From: Sphingobacterium olei
GTDB lineage: Bacteria > Bacteroidota > Bacteroidia > Sphingobacteriales > Sphingobacteriaceae
Assembly (NCBI RefSeq): GCF_005048855.1
Contig: NZ_SUME01000003.1
Location: 186,001 to 250,000, forward strand
Reading direction: 5' to 3'
Length of the DNA stretch: 64,000 nucleotides
The notes under the pieces are model-generated. The model searched no databases, had not been told where the DNA came from, and worked only from the letters and a program-made list of their open reading frames with translations. This document shows, in pieces, positions 26,858-35,914 of the stretch. Positions within the stretch are counted from its first letter, which is position 1, and the number at the start of each line of letters is the position of its first letter. The position numbers and the translations under genes were made by a program.

Positions 26858-27595
26858 ATGAGTACAACTGTATCGCAATTGGATAAGGTAAAAGACGGAC
26901 CGTGGAACGGTGGCAAGTCTCCTTGGAACTTAGAGTATGGAAAAATCATGATGTGGTTTTTCTTGGTGTCGGACGCATTTACATTTTCTGCCTTCCTAAT
27001 TTATTATGGCGCGCAAAAATTTGCACAACCTACATGGATTGATGCGGATAAAGTGTTCCAATCTATTCCCGGCATTGCCGAATCTGGACAACCGTTGGTG
27101 TTCGTAGGTATCATGACCTTTATCTTGATTATGTCTTCGGTAACGATGGTGTTAGCAGTAGAAGCAGGACATCGTAATTCCAAACATGAGGTTGTTAAAT
27201 GGATGTTATGGACGATTTTAGGAGGTTTGTTGTTTGTTGGCTGTCAAGCTATCGAATGGACTCACTTACACCATCAGGGGTTTTGGTTTGGACGTAATCC
27301 GGCAACGGGCTTAGAAGGAGACTTAGCTATTGCAGAAGCATTGAGACCTTATTTTACGAATGATATATCATACACTGCAGCATTGCAATTTTCGAATTTG
27401 TTTTTCACCATTACCGGTTTTCACGGATTCCACGTTTCTATCGGTATCCTTTTAAATATCATTATTTTGAGTATGACGCTTAATAATACATTTGAAAGAA
27501 GAGGCACATATTTGATGGTTGAAAAAGTTGGTTTGTACTGGCACTTTGTGGATTTGGTGTGGGTATTTGTATTTACTTTCTTCTACCTGATCTAA
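26858..27595 (+). CDS. ctaE: Cytochrome c oxidase subunit III (second copy)
   Basis: 245 residues with five to seven membrane helices. It matches subunit III: KIMMWFFLVSDAFTFSAFLIYYG, ESGQPLVFVGIMTFILIMSSVTMVLA, HRNSKHEVVKWMLWTILGGLLFVGCQAIEW, FFTITGFHGFHVSIGILLNI and GLYWHFVDLVWVFVFTFFYLI. Subunit III stabilises proton uptake into subunit I. An inverted repeat and a 107-bp gap follow before the subunit IV gene, which may mark a processing or attenuation point. Confidence 0.95.
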   Translation: MSTTVSQLDKVKDGPWNGGKSPWNLEYGKIMMWFFLVSDAFTFSAFLIYYGAQKFAQPTWIDADKVFQSIPGIAESGQPLVFVGIMTFILIMSSVTMVLAVEAGHRNSKHEVVKWMLWTILGGLLFVGCQAIEWTHLHHQGFWFGRNPATGLEGDLAIAEALRPYFTNDISYTAALQFSNLFFTITGFHGFHVSIGILLNIIILSMTLNNTFERRGTYLMVEKVGLYWHFVDLVWVFVFTFFYLI

Positions 27596-27641
27596 GTCGT
27601 AAAATAAAATAAAAGGTAAAAATTAAAAAAAACAGGTGTTT

Positions 27642-27670
27642 TATGGAGTATCGGCTAAGAATACTCCATA
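27642..27670 (+). repeat. Inverted repeat inside the oxidase operon
   Basis: Perfect 10-bp arms TATGGAGTAT-type: 27642-27651 pairs with 27661-27670 around a 9-nt loop. It is followed by AT-rich, not clearly T-run sequence and a word repeat (AATACGCAATACTTAATACT). It may be a weak terminator, an mRNA processing or stability element, or part of an intergenic repeat. Confidence 0.55.
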
Positions 27671-27702
27671 TTTAATACGCAATACTTAATACTAAAAAAA
27701 AG

Positions 27703-28080
27703 ATGGCTAATCACGATCATATTGCTACACATGATGCGCACGCGCATGAGGATGGAATGGACAAAAAAAGAATTTGGTCTGTATTCTTTGTACTGTTGGC
27801 ATTAACAGCTTTAGAGTTTTTAATTGCATTGGGCTTCGTTCACCATTGGGGAATTCTACAAAAGGGTACTCTAGTAAATGTAATCTACATCATACTTACA
27901 CTAGTGAAGGCATTTTATATTGTGGCTTTCTTCATGCACTTAAAGTTTGAGAAATCCAGTTTTATAGTCTGCTGTTCGATAGTATTTCTTTTTATTATCT
28001 ATTTTATTGTCCTGATGTTAATTGAAGGTGACTTTTTGTTAGGCGCATTTCAAGATCATCCACTGTATCCAAATAAATAG
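27703..28080 (+). CDS. Cytochrome c oxidase subunit IV family protein
   Basis: 125 residues. A His/Asp-rich N-terminal tail (NHDHIATHDAHAHEDG) is followed by three membrane helices (about 25-45, 60-82, 90-112) with the prokaryotic subunit IV signature VKAFYIVAFFMHLKFEKSSF. It is a small accessory subunit of the oxidase. It is set after the two subunit III genes, with the SCO-like gene starting 5 bp later. Confidence 0.9.
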   Translation: MANHDHIATHDAHAHEDGMDKKRIWSVFFVLLALTALEFLIALGFVHHWGILQKGTLVNVIYIILTLVKAFYIVAFFMHLKFEKSSFIVCCSIVFLFIIYFIVLMLIEGDFLLGAFQDHPLYPNK

Positions 28081-28085
28081 ACTGA

Positions 28086-28808
28086 ATGAGTAATACTACT
28101 CAAAAAAGGAACTTTTCAAAAGTAATTATCCTGGCCATTGTTTTATTGGTGCCAGGATTTTTATATTTATTGCTCAATCGTATTGGGTCTAATGAATATG
28201 TAAAGCTACCCATTTATGGCGAAAAATCGCTGTCTGGAAAGATGAACAGAAAAATGGGAAGAGAGATTCCGGATACAACTTATCATCAGTTAACCCCCAT
28301 CGAATTTATAAATAGTAGAGGAGATTCTATACATTTCTTGGCGTCGGATACAGTGATTACGGTAGTACACCTTTTTTACACTAAGGATACGACATTATCC
28401 AGGGTCATGATGGATAATCTTTATGCTATTGCGAATAGGTTTAAAAATAATTCTTCCTTGCGGTTGCTGTCTATTTCGGTGGATCCGTATGATAATCCCG
28501 AGAGTTTAAAAAATTATGTGCGATCCTATGATGCGTTAATTGGTAAATATTGGGATGCCGTGAGTAGTTCTCATACTGATATGTTGAAATATGCCCGTGA
28601 GGAAATGTTGGTTGATGCTATGCGAAATCCAGCTGATACAAATGCGTTTGTCATCAGTAATAATTACCTGTTGATAGATTCACAACGTCGTATAAGAGGA
28701 TTTTACGACATAAACCTGAAAACGGAGGTGGACAGGCTAGAAGACGAAATAAAGCTTCAATTGGTAGAGGAAATAAGAAATAACCCATTAAAAGTAGAGA
28801 AGAGATAA
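28086..28808 (+). CDS. SCO1/SenC-family protein lacking cysteines
   Basis: 240 residues. One N-terminal membrane anchor (about 12-32, VIILAIVLLVPGFLYLLL) and a thioredoxin-like SCO domain (about 60-230): VITVVHLFYTKDTTLSRVMMDNLYAIANRF, LRLLSISVDPYDNPESLKNYV, YLLIDSQRRIRGFYDI. SCO proteins load copper onto the CuA site of oxidase subunit II through a CxxxC motif and a distal His. Here the CxxxC position reads TKDTTLS, and no cysteine occurs anywhere in the protein. The fold and operon position argue for a SCO homologue, but copper binding and thiol chemistry of the usual kind are excluded. It may be a structural or degenerate assembly factor. Confidence 0.85.
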   Translation: MSNTTQKRNFSKVIILAIVLLVPGFLYLLLNRIGSNEYVKLPIYGEKSLSGKMNRKMGREIPDTTYHQLTPIEFINSRGDSIHFLASDTVITVVHLFYTKDTTLSRVMMDNLYAIANRFKNNSSLRLLSISVDPYDNPESLKNYVRSYDALIGKYWDAVSSSHTDMLKYAREEMLVDAMRNPADTNAFVISNNYLLIDSQRRIRGFYDINLKTEVDRLEDEIKLQLVEEIRNNPLKVEKR

Positions 28809-28810
28809 AA

Positions 28811-29350
28811 ATGGCAATGACAGAAGAAGAAAAGAAATATAAGGGCTGGATTTGGACATTATCGATTGTAATTCCATTGGCAGTAGCGGCTCTATTTGGC
28901 GTCAACTTAAGAAAGCTAGGATATGATGTGGAGCCGCTTTCTTTCTTGCCTCCTATTTACGCGTCTATTAATGGTTTGACGGCTGTACTCTTAGTGTGGG
29001 CCATATCAGCCGTAAAAAAAGGTAACGTCAAATTACATGAGGGATTGATTAAGCTTTGTATGGTTTGTTCTTCCTTATTCCTGGTGATGTATGTAGCTTA
29101 CCACATGACTTCGGATTCTACTTCTTATGGGGGTGAGGGTTTTATTCGGTATGTGTATTTCTTTATATTGATAACACATATCTTGCTATCCATAATTATT
29201 ATCCCTTTTGTTTTGTTTACGTTTGTAAGAGGGATAGCAGGTGCTTATGAAAGGCATAAAAAATTAGCAAGAATCACATATCCGATGTGGCTTTATGTAG
29301 CGGTTACCGGGGTAATTGTATATATGATGATTTCACCGTATTATAGTTAG
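28811..29350 (+). CDS. DUF420 family membrane protein, probable oxidase assembly factor
   Basis: 179 residues with five hydrophobic helices. DUF420 signatures include SFLPPIYASINGLTAVLLV, KLHEGLIKLCMVCSSLFLVMYVAYH and HILLSIIIIPFVLFTFVRG. The family includes CtaM of Bacillus/Staphylococcus, needed for assembly of heme A-containing oxidases. It starts 2 bp after the SCO-like gene and closes the oxidase cluster, which supports the assembly role. Confidence 0.9.
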   Translation: MAMTEEEKKYKGWIWTLSIVIPLAVAALFGVNLRKLGYDVEPLSFLPPIYASINGLTAVLLVWAISAVKKGNVKLHEGLIKLCMVCSSLFLVMYVAYHMTSDSTSYGGEGFIRYVYFFILITHILLSIIIIPFVLFTFVRGIAGAYERHKKLARITYPMWLYVAVTGVIVYMMISPYYS

Positions 29351-29383
29351 TTAGCTAATATTAATCGTTAGAATAGAATTTCA

Positions 29384-29424
29384 ACCTTCTAGCTTTTTAA
29401 CCCTTTAACTTTCTTAACTTTGTA
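29384..29424. repeat. Pyrimidine-rich word repeat before the gene at 29427
   Basis: Degenerate repetition of CTTTTTAAC/CTTTAACTT/CTTAACTTT units with G almost absent from the plus strand. Closely similar text lies at 34893-34942 and 47577-47635. The last unit also supplies the -7 box TAACTTTG. Confidence 0.5.
29415..29422 (+). promoter_or_regulatory. -7 box TAACTTTG four nt before a start codon
   Basis: Exact TAnnTTTG box ending 4 nt before the ATG at 29427. It predicts a leaderless transcript. Confidence 0.55.
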
Positions 29425-29426
29425 AA

Positions 29427-29882
29427 ATGAAAAAGATTTGGATATACCAGGCCGATAGGATTCTCTCGCCAGACGAAAGTGCTCAGATCATGGAAAGGGT
29501 GCGGCCCTTTATTTCTTCATGGACAGCCCATGGCAGTGCTTTGGAAGGGAAAGGGTATATAAAACACAATTTATTTTTGATTCTTGAAGTCGATGAAGAG
29601 CAGGCAGGGGTAACAGGTTGTTCAATAGATAAATCTGTTCATTTTATAAAATCGCTCGAGCAGGAATTTAACGTTAACTTTTTTGATAGACTAAAGATAG
29701 CCTATCGCGACGAGGCACATGCGATTCAGCTGGTAGATCGGTCTGTTTTCGAAAAATTGATCAAATCAGGAATAGTTCATTCGCAAACTATGGTGTTCAA
29801 CAATATCTTAATGCATGCATCTGAATTGGAGTCCAATTGGGAGATTCCTTTTCAAGATAGTTGGCATAGCAAGGTCTTTTAA
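29427..29882 (+). CDS. Conserved Bacteroidota protein, sometimes labelled ABC transporter ATPase
   Basis: 151 residues, soluble, without signal, membrane helix or Walker motifs. Text such as WIYQADRILSPDES, FISSWTAHGSALEG and TGCSIDKSVHFIKSLEQEF matches a conserved short protein family of this phylum that databases often call ABC transporter ATPase (recalled); the sequence gives no support for ATPase activity. The GCSIDKSV segment, with one Cys, looks like the most conserved core. It is monocistronic, with a candidate leaderless promoter in front and a terminator behind. Function unknown. Confidence 0.85.
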   Translation: MKKIWIYQADRILSPDESAQIMERVRPFISSWTAHGSALEGKGYIKHNLFLILEVDEEQAGVTGCSIDKSVHFIKSLEQEFNVNFFDRLKIAYRDEAHAIQLVDRSVFEKLIKSGIVHSQTMVFNNILMHASELESNWEIPFQDSWHSKVF

Positions 29883-29914
29883 AAAGGGTTGGTTTTAATA
29901 AACCAACCCTTTTT
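29881..29914. terminator. Bidirectional terminator
   Basis: Perfect hairpin AAAAAGGGTTGGTT (29881-29894) / AACCAACCCTTTTT (29901-29914) with a 6-nt loop, between the convergent gene at 29427-29882 and pckA. Confidence 0.92.
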
Positions 29915-31524
29915 TATAACACTGTTTTTGGTGCCGCGGATAGAATCTCATCGGTAGCCTTATCTTCAAATTGTTTGAAGTTATTGATAAACAATTGAGC
30001 GAGTGATAAGGCGCGTTGATCATATGACTCCGTATTTTTCCATGTGTTTCTTGGATTGAGGTACTCACTAGGTACACCTGGACAAGATTGAGGTTTTAAT
30101 ACACCGAATATCACATGAGGTATATATTCTACCTCATTCAGATCTCCGTTTATTGCAGCGTTTATCATAGCACGTGTGTATTTGAGGCTGATACGTTTTC
30201 CTATACCGTAAGGCCCGCCAGTCCATCCTGTGTTAATCAGCCATACATTCACATCGGGATGCTTCTCTAGCTTTTCGCCTAAAAGTTTAGCATATTTAAT
30301 GGGATGTAGCGGTAAAAATACGCTGCCAAAGCACGCGGAAAATGTTGTTTGGGGTTCGATTATACCGATCTCTGTCCCTGCTACTTTAGCGGTATAGCCC
30401 GAAATGAAGTGATACATAGCCTGCTCTTTTGTTAATTTTGATATTGGTGGTAAAATACCAAATGCATCACAGGTCAAGAAGAATATATTCTTTGGGTTTC
30501 CTCCTAACGAGGGATTTTTCGAGTTTTTAATATGTCCGATCGGATATGCTGCCCGAGTATTTTCGGTGATACTTGAGTCTGCGTAGTTAACAATATTAGA
30601 ATCGGGAAAAAAGGAAGTATTTTCTAATAATGTATGCTCTTTTACAGCAGCAAATATTTCCGGTTCTTTTTCGGGACTGAGGTCTACACATTTTGCATAG
30701 CACCCCCCTTCAAAGTTGAAAATTGATCCGTCGGCCCATCCGTGTTCATCATCACCGATAAGTGCCCGATTCGAGTCGGCAGACAACGTTGTTTTCCCCG
30801 TACCGCTGAGGCCGAAAAAAAGTGCCACGTCTTCCGCTTTTCCTTCGTTAGCCGAACAGTGCATAGGTAATACGTTGTGGTGATACGGAAGAAGGAAATT
30901 CAACACACTGAATATTCCTTTTTTGATTTCTCCGGTATATGCCGATCCCCCAATTAGTATTGTTTTTTTGCTGAAGCTGACGATCGTAAAATTTTCTTGT
31001 CTGGTTCCGTCCACTCCAGGATTTGCTAGGAATTCTGGAATTTGAAGAATCAACCATTCCTGTTGAAAATTGTGTAATTCGTCTTCCGAGGGAACAATGA
31101 AAAGATTGCTGCAAAAGAGATTTGCCCACGGTGTTGTATTTACTACCGTCACATTCAATCTAAAATTGGGATGTGCTCCCGCAAAACAATTTCTTATCCA
31201 GATCTCTTTTTCTGTTAAGAAATTAATCATTTTGGCATAAAGATGATCGAACACATGCTCAGCAATCGGAATGTTGATGTCTCCCCAATCAATTGCATTT
31301 GCTGTATAAGAATCCTTTACAATAAATTTATCCCTTGGAGATCTTCCGGTAAATTTTCCAGTACTGACACATAGTGCTCCCGTATCGTTTAATCTTCCCT
31401 GACCAAGCTTCAGTGTTTGTTGAGTGAGTGTACTTCGATCAAGGTTCCAGTTTATTTTATTCGATAATAAACCCAAATGAGTAATGTCAATGAATGGACT
31501 TTTTGTTCCTAATTCTAGCTCCAT
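29914..31524 (-). CDS. pckA: Phosphoenolpyruvate carboxykinase (ATP)
   Basis: 536 residues, full length. It converts oxaloacetate and ATP to phosphoenolpyruvate and CO2, the first step of gluconeogenesis; cytosolic. Visible sites: FTGRSPRDKFIV (substrate Arg), GGSAYTGEIKKG, the kinase-1a P-loop FFGLSGTGKTTLSAD (about 240-254), the metal site LIGDDEHGW, and RAAYPIGHI. It is monocistronic, ending at a strong terminator. The upstream 200 bp to ldcA should hold its promoter; TACCTTAG about 35 bp before the ATG is a weak -7 match. Confidence 0.98.
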   Translation of the reverse strand: MELELGTKSPFIDITHLGLLSNKINWNLDRSTLTQQTLKLGQGRLNDTGALCVSTGKFTGRSPRDKFIVKDSYTANAIDWGDINIPIAEHVFDHLYAKMINFLTEKEIWIRNCFAGAHPNFRLNVTVVNTTPWANLFCSNLFIVPSEDELHNFQQEWLILQIPEFLANPGVDGTRQENFTIVSFSKKTILIGGSAYTGEIKKGIFSVLNFLLPYHHNVLPMHCSANEGKAEDVALFFGLSGTGKTTLSADSNRALIGDDEHGWADGSIFNFEGGCYAKCVDLSPEKEPEIFAAVKEHTLLENTSFFPDSNIVNYADSSITENTRAAYPIGHIKNSKNPSLGGNPKNIFFLTCDAFGILPPISKLTKEQAMYHFISGYTAKVAGTEIGIIEPQTTFSACFGSVFLPLHPIKYAKLLGEKLEKHPDVNVWLINTGWTGGPYGIGKRISLKYTRAMINAAINGDLNEVEYIPHVIFGVLKPQSCPGVPSEYLNPRNTWKNTESYDQRALSLAQLFINNFKQFEDKATDEILSAAPKTVL

Positions 31525-31723
31525 ATAATGTCATAATTTACGAGGCTAAGGTAAGGATAATGTTAAAATGAAAATATAATAATGTAATTTTTGCAAAAAT
31601 CGTTTTTATTTATTGTTTTTTGTAGCTTATTTTATTAATATAATAATTTTAATTGAAACATTCGTGCGGTTTATAACGAATCATTATGAGAATATTAATT
31701 GGGATTTGTAAAACTACGCCCCT

Positions 31724-32626
31724 TTAAAAAGAATACTTCAAAGATACTTTTATCTCTTCAACGTGGAGTTTCACTTTTCTGCCCAATACTAAAGCTCTAT
31801 TGTCGTCAATATGACCTGCTGGGAATCCGAAAGCAACAGGGAAATCGAATTCGTTGACCTTGTCCATAATGATTTCCTCGAAGCGTTGTCCAAATGGGGG
31901 GGCACTGTCTCGCAATGATGTAAAGCCTCCCACTATGAGACCTTTTAAATTGTTAAATTTATCGGCTCTTTTTAATGTCCACAACATACGGTCTATGTTA
32001 TAATGTGATTCGCCCACATCTTCGATAAAAAGAATCTTATCATCGTATTTGACATCAGAAACGGATGCAAGAACGCTTTGCAGAATGGCTAAGTTTCCCC
32101 CAATAAGAATACCCTCGCTCTCTCCGGAACGATTTGGAAAATCAGTGCTTGAGTAGGTGATATCCATTCGTTTTCCAAAAAGCGCATTTTTAAGTGTTTC
32201 CAGGGCTTCAAAAGTTGAATCTGCGAAAGATTTTACCATCTGGCCATGGATGGTAGGAATACTAAATTGACGCTGAATATGGCTGTGAATAACGGTAACA
32301 TCACTAAAGCCTACTAGCCATTTCGGATTAGCCGTGAATTGGCTGAAGTCCAAATTGTCAATAATTCGTACAGAACCATATCCGCCCCGCCCCGCTATCA
32401 CTGCTTTAATTTCAGGGTCATCCAGCGCGTGCTGAAGATCGCTGGTACGCAGGCTGTCTTCACCAGCAAACTGATGAAATTGCGATGTCACAGACGGGGC
32501 GACCTGTACCGTTAATCCCCAACTTTCTAAGGTCTTTACGCCTATGTCAATATCTCCTTTTATATGACTTGCTGGGCATACAACGGCTACTCTATCACCG
32601 GGTTGTAGATATGGAGGGATCTTCAT
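31724..32626 (-). CDS. LD-carboxypeptidase (peptidase S66 family)
   Basis: 300 residues. S66 peptidases (LdcA type) remove the terminal D-Ala from tetrapeptides of muropeptides during cell-wall recycling in the cytosol. The nucleophile Ser108 lies in WLVGFSDVTVIH, the Glu in LFIEDVGESHYNIDRM, and the His in FPAGHIDDNRALVLG. Also typical are GRGGYGSVRIIDNLD and IPTIHGQMVKSF. No signal peptide is present. It is preceded by a divergent promoter region shared with metG. Confidence 0.95.
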   Translation of the reverse strand: MKIPPYLQPGDRVAVVCPASHIKGDIDIGVKTLESWGLTVQVAPSVTSQFHQFAGEDSLRTSDLQHALDDPEIKAVIAGRGGYGSVRIIDNLDFSQFTANPKWLVGFSDVTVIHSHIQRQFSIPTIHGQMVKSFADSTFEALETLKNALFGKRMDITYSSTDFPNRSGESEGILIGGNLAILQSVLASVSDVKYDDKILFIEDVGESHYNIDRMLWTLKRADKFNNLKGLIVGGFTSLRDSAPPFGQRFEEIIMDKVNEFDFPVAFGFPAGHIDDNRALVLGRKVKLHVEEIKVSLKYSF

Positions 32627-32712
32627 GTTTGATTTTGCGTTATCATGTCTAAAAAAAATGTCTATTCCAACGGAATATTGTTCGATGGCTATTTATTAAG
32701 CTCAAATTGAGT

Positions 32713-32720
32713 TATCTTTG
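32713..32720 (+). promoter_or_regulatory. -7 box TATCTTTG upstream of metG
   Basis: TAnnTTTG match 53 bp before the metG start codon; no good -33 TTTG at the expected distance. Confidence 0.4.
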
Positions 32721-32773
32721 CAAACAATTTTACGATTTATTTTTTAGTATTAACATTAAAAATACGATATATC

Positions 32774-34843
32774 TTGAGTACTTTATCCAAAAAACGCTAT
32801 ACTATTACTTCTGCCCTGCCGTATGCAAATGGTCCTTTGCATATTGGACACTTGGCTGGAGCATATATACCGGGTGATATTTTTGTTCGCTTTTTGCGAT
32901 TGAATCATAAAGATGTGGTGTATGTGTGCGGTTCGGACGAACATGGTGCTGCTATAACGATCAAAGCAAAGAAAGAAGGGGTCACGCCCAAAGAAATTAT
33001 TAACAAATACAACAAGCAAATTAAAGATAGCTTCGAAGATTTTGGTATTTCGTTTGATATTTATCACCGGACATCGGAACCTATTCACCATCAACTATCC
33101 CAAGAATTTTTCTTGAACCTATATGAAAAAGGGGAGTTTATTGAGAAATTCTCGGAACAATATTATGACGAAGAGTTCAATCAGTTTTTAGCTGATCGGT
33201 ATATTGTTGGTACGTGTCCACATTGTCAAAATGAAGGGGCATATGGGGATCAGTGTGAAAAATGTGGTACTTCATTAAGCCCAACAGATTTGATTAACCC
33301 TAAATCTACCTTAAGTGGCAACACTCCAATTTTGAAAGAGACAAAACATTGGTACCTTCCGCTAGATAAATATCAACCCTGGTTGGAAGAATGGCTTATC
33401 GAGGGCAAAAAGGGAGAGTTGAAATCAAACGTATTCGGGCAATGCCAGTCTTGGTTAAAATCTGGATTGCAACCGCGTTCCATGACACGTGATTTGGATT
33501 GGGGAGTGGATGTGCCGTTGGTAGAGGCAGAAGGAAAGAAATTGTATGTATGGTTGGATGCTCCAATTGGTTACATTTCGGCTACAAAGCAGTGGGCTAT
33601 AGATCATGGGAAAAACTGGGAAGATTATTGGAAGAAGACGGCGAATCCGGAAGATGAATCTACGTTGATTCATTTTATCGGCAAAGACAATATTGTTTTT
33701 CACTGTATTATCTTTCCGGCTATATTGCATGCGCATGGCGACTATATTTTACCGGATAATGTACCGGCAAACGAGTTTCTAAATCTTGAAGGAGACAAAT
33801 TGTCTACCTCCCGTAATCACGCAGTATGGTTACACGAATACTTGGAAGAGTTTCCGGGTAAACAGGATGAATTACGTTATGTATTGACATCGATTCTGCC
33901 CGAAACATCAGATAGCGAATTTACGTGGAAGGATTTTCAGGCTCGTGTTAATAATGAATTGGTCGCTATTTTAGGTAATTTTATAAATCGAGTGATGGTA
34001 TTGTCACACAAATATTTTGATGGTAAGCTGTTAAGAGGATCGGTGTATACTGATACCGATCAAAATGTGTTCGAAGAGTTGGCAAAATATCCGGGATTGA
34101 TTGAACAGTCTATAGGCAGCTACCGTTTCCGTGAAGCATTATCCTACTTTATAAATGCGGCACGCCTTGGAAATAAATACCTAGCCGAGGAGGAACCTTG
34201 GAAAATCATTAAGAATGACGAGGAACGTGTAAAAACAGTGCTTTTTGTTGCTTCGCAAATCGTTGCGAACTTAGCCGTTTTGGCACAACCTTTCTTGCCT
34301 AAAACAGCCACGAAATTATTTGAAATGCTGAATCTGCCGCAGAAAAGTTGGGATAGCGCGGGAGAAGTAGATTTATTGAAAGAAGGACAACAGTTGGGTG
34401 AAGTACAGCTATTATTTGAGAAAATAACGGATGAACAGGTGGAATTCCAATTAAACAAATTGGCTCAGTCTAAGATAGACAACGCAAAATCCGTTTCTAT
34501 TGCTGCTCCAGCTAAGGCGAATGTGACCTTTGATGACTTTATGAAGTTGGATATTCGTGTAGGTACAATTTTGGAAGCGGAGAAAGTAGCCAAAACCAAG
34601 AAATTGTTGAAATTAAAAATTGATACCGGGATAGACCAGCGGATTGTTGTGTCAGGAATAGCCGAATTCTTTGCACCTGCTGATATTGTGGGAAAACAGG
34701 TTTCAATTTTGGTAAATTTAGAGCCCCGCGAAATTAAAGGCATTATGTCACAGGGTATGATTCTGATGGCTGAGGATGCAGATGGTCGATTAGATTTTGT
34801 GAATCCCACCGATGCAGTAAAATCGGGAAGTACAGTTCGCTAA
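32774..34843 (+). CDS. metG: Methionyl-tRNA synthetase with C-terminal tRNA-binding domain
   Basis: 689 residues. The start is TTG at 32774 (no in-frame ATG precedes the catalytic core). Class I synthetase: the HIGH motif PLHIGH has His23-His26, the zinc-knuckle CPHC...CEKC lies about 148-165, and the KMSKS loop appears as DKLSTSRN (about 337-344). A C-terminal EMAP-II-like OB domain (about 580-689; [31 protein letters not shown]) aids tRNA binding and dimerisation. It charges tRNA-Met in the cytosol. It is convergent with folP, with a hairpin between. Confidence 0.97.
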   Translation: MSTLSKKRYTITSALPYANGPLHIGHLAGAYIPGDIFVRFLRLNHKDVVYVCGSDEHGAAITIKAKKEGVTPKEIINKYNKQIKDSFEDFGISFDIYHRTSEPIHHQLSQEFFLNLYEKGEFIEKFSEQYYDEEFNQFLADRYIVGTCPHCQNEGAYGDQCEKCGTSLSPTDLINPKSTLSGNTPILKETKHWYLPLDKYQPWLEEWLIEGKKGELKSNVFGQCQSWLKSGLQPRSMTRDLDWGVDVPLVEAEGKKLYVWLDAPIGYISATKQWAIDHGKNWEDYWKKTANPEDESTLIHFIGKDNIVFHCIIFPAILHAHGDYILPDNVPANEFLNLEGDKLSTSRNHAVWLHEYLEEFPGKQDELRYVLTSILPETSDSEFTWKDFQARVNNELVAILGNFINRVMVLSHKYFDGKLLRGSVYTDTDQNVFEELAKYPGLIEQSIGSYRFREALSYFINAARLGNKYLAEEEPWKIIKNDEERVKTVLFVASQIVANLAVLAQPFLPKTATKLFEMLNLPQKSWDSAGEVDLLKEGQQLGEVQLLFEKITDEQVEFQLNKLAQSKIDNAKSVSIAAPAKANVTFDDFMKLDIRVGTILEAEKVAKTKKLLKLKIDTGIDQRIVVSGIAEFFAPADIVGKQVSILVNLEPREIKGIMSQGMILMAEDADGRLDFVNPTDAVKSGSTVR

Positions 34844-34864
34844 GCTGAACAACGATATGGTATT

Positions 34865-34898
34865 AAAGATTAAGGACCTAAGGTTGTCTTTAATCTTT
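34865..34898. terminator. Hairpin between convergent metG and folP
   Basis: 13-bp arms AAAGATTAAGGAC (34865-34877) and GTCTTTAATCTTT (34886-34898), one G-U pair, 8-nt loop. The T-run after it is interrupted (GATCCTTTTAACTTT), so termination strength is uncertain. Confidence 0.6.
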
Positions 34899-34942
34899 GA
34901 TCCTTTTAACTTTCTGTCTTTCTAGCCTTCTCATCTCAATAA
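34893..34942. repeat. Pyrimidine-rich word repeat
   Basis: CTTTGATCCTTTTAACTTTCTGTCTTTCTAGCCTTCTC-type low-complexity text on the plus strand, like that at 29384-29424 and 47577-47635. Confidence 0.4.
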
Positions 34943-35775
34943 AACAAATCAATTAGCTGTTTTGCTTCTTTTACATCGTGTATGCGAAGTATTTGGACAC
35001 CTCTTTCCAACAGAAGCGTGTTTAAGGCAGTCGTAGCATTTAAGGATTCGTTTGGCGTTACCCCCAATTTTTTATAGATCATAGACTTTCTCGATATACC
35101 ACCGAGAATTGGTAATCCAAGGTAATGTAATTCATTCACGCGATACAGTAGCTCATAATTCTGTTCCATTGTTTTTGCAAATCCAAATCCCGGATCAAGA
35201 ATGATGTCTTTTACACCTAATGCTCTTAAAGCGGCGACACGTTCTCCTAAAAACACAGCCACGTCGGTTACTACATCATTGTATGCGGTAAGATGTTGCA
35301 TATTCTCCGGAAGTCCTCGCATATGCATAAGGACATAAGGGACTTGTAGTCGTGCTACCGTTGGAAACATGTTTTCATCAATTGTTCCTCCCGAAACATC
35401 ATTAATGATATGTATCCCTGATTTTACGGCTTCTTCGGCCACATCCGCGTGAAAAGTGTCTATCGAAAGCAAAATGTCGGGAAACTCTTTCCGTATGGCC
35501 TCGATAGCCGGCAATGCACGATCCATTTCTTCCTGAGATGAAATCAATGATGCACCAGGTCTTGACGAAAAAGCACCGATATCAATGATATCCGCTCCTT
35601 CTGTAATCAGTTGTCGAGACTTCTGTATCGCATTTCCAACCGTGGTGTGTCTTCCACCATCATAAAAGGAATCCGGAGTTACATTGAGTATCCCCATAAG
35701 CTGTGGTTTGTCGAAGACGATCAGTTTTCCGTTGACATTGATCGATTGAGCAAGGTGTGTCTTGAATTTGTTCAT
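34936..35775 (-). CDS. folP: Dihydropteroate synthase
   Basis: 279 residues from ATG 35775 (MNKFKTHLAQ); the longer frame to 35850 runs into a repeat element and is unlikely to be translated. It condenses p-aminobenzoate with 6-hydroxymethyl-dihydropterin diphosphate in folate synthesis; the sulfonamide target. Motifs: MGILNVTPDSFYDGG, DIIDIGAFSSRPGA, SIDTFHADVAEEAV, INDVSGG, DIILDPGFGFAKT, LGGISRKSMIYK and LRIHDVKEA. It is the last gene of the dapD-tsaC-DUF4920-folP series, separated from DUF4920 by a REP-like element, so cotranscription is uncertain. Confidence 0.97.
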   Translation of the reverse strand: MNKFKTHLAQSINVNGKLIVFDKPQLMGILNVTPDSFYDGGRHTTVGNAIQKSRQLITEGADIIDIGAFSSRPGASLISSQEEMDRALPAIEAIRKEFPDILLSIDTFHADVAEEAVKSGIHIINDVSGGTIDENMFPTVARLQVPYVLMHMRGLPENMQHLTAYNDVVTDVAVFLGERVAALRALGVKDIILDPGFGFAKTMEQNYELLYRVNELHYLGLPILGGISRKSMIYKKLGVTPNESLNATTALNTLLLERGVQILRIHDVKEAKQLIDLFY

Positions 35776-35819
35776 GAAACCGGCTATTTGATAAAGAAAG
35801 TGACGCGTTATTAGCTGTA

Positions 35820-35901
35820 CGTCATTGCGATGAGCATAGCGAGGAAGCAATCTTCCGAACTTAATAAAATAAAAACAGCTTCGTGCTTTCTCGCGATGAC
35901 G
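35820..35901. repeat. REP-like palindromic element (CGTCATTGCGA family)
   Basis: Starts CGTCATTGCGA (35820-35830), carries AGCATAGCGAGGAAGCAATCTT, and ends TCGCGATGACG (35891-35901), which is the inverse of the start with one mismatch. The same consensus occurs inverted at 48231-48304. The wording resembles the widespread CGTCATTGCGAGGA...GAAGCAATC repeats of many bacterial genomes (recalled). Confidence 0.65.
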
Positions 35902-35914
35902 ATAATTTGCTTTT

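Noticed and set aside
28086-28808. Idea that a frameshift had removed the SCO CxxxC motif
   Set aside because: The frame is continuous through the region with SCO-like text on both sides, so substitution is the simpler reading; a sequencing check is still noted.
35776-35850. Longer FolP N-terminus
   Set aside because: It would be translated from sequence that includes part of the REP-like repeat; folP starts well at 35775.
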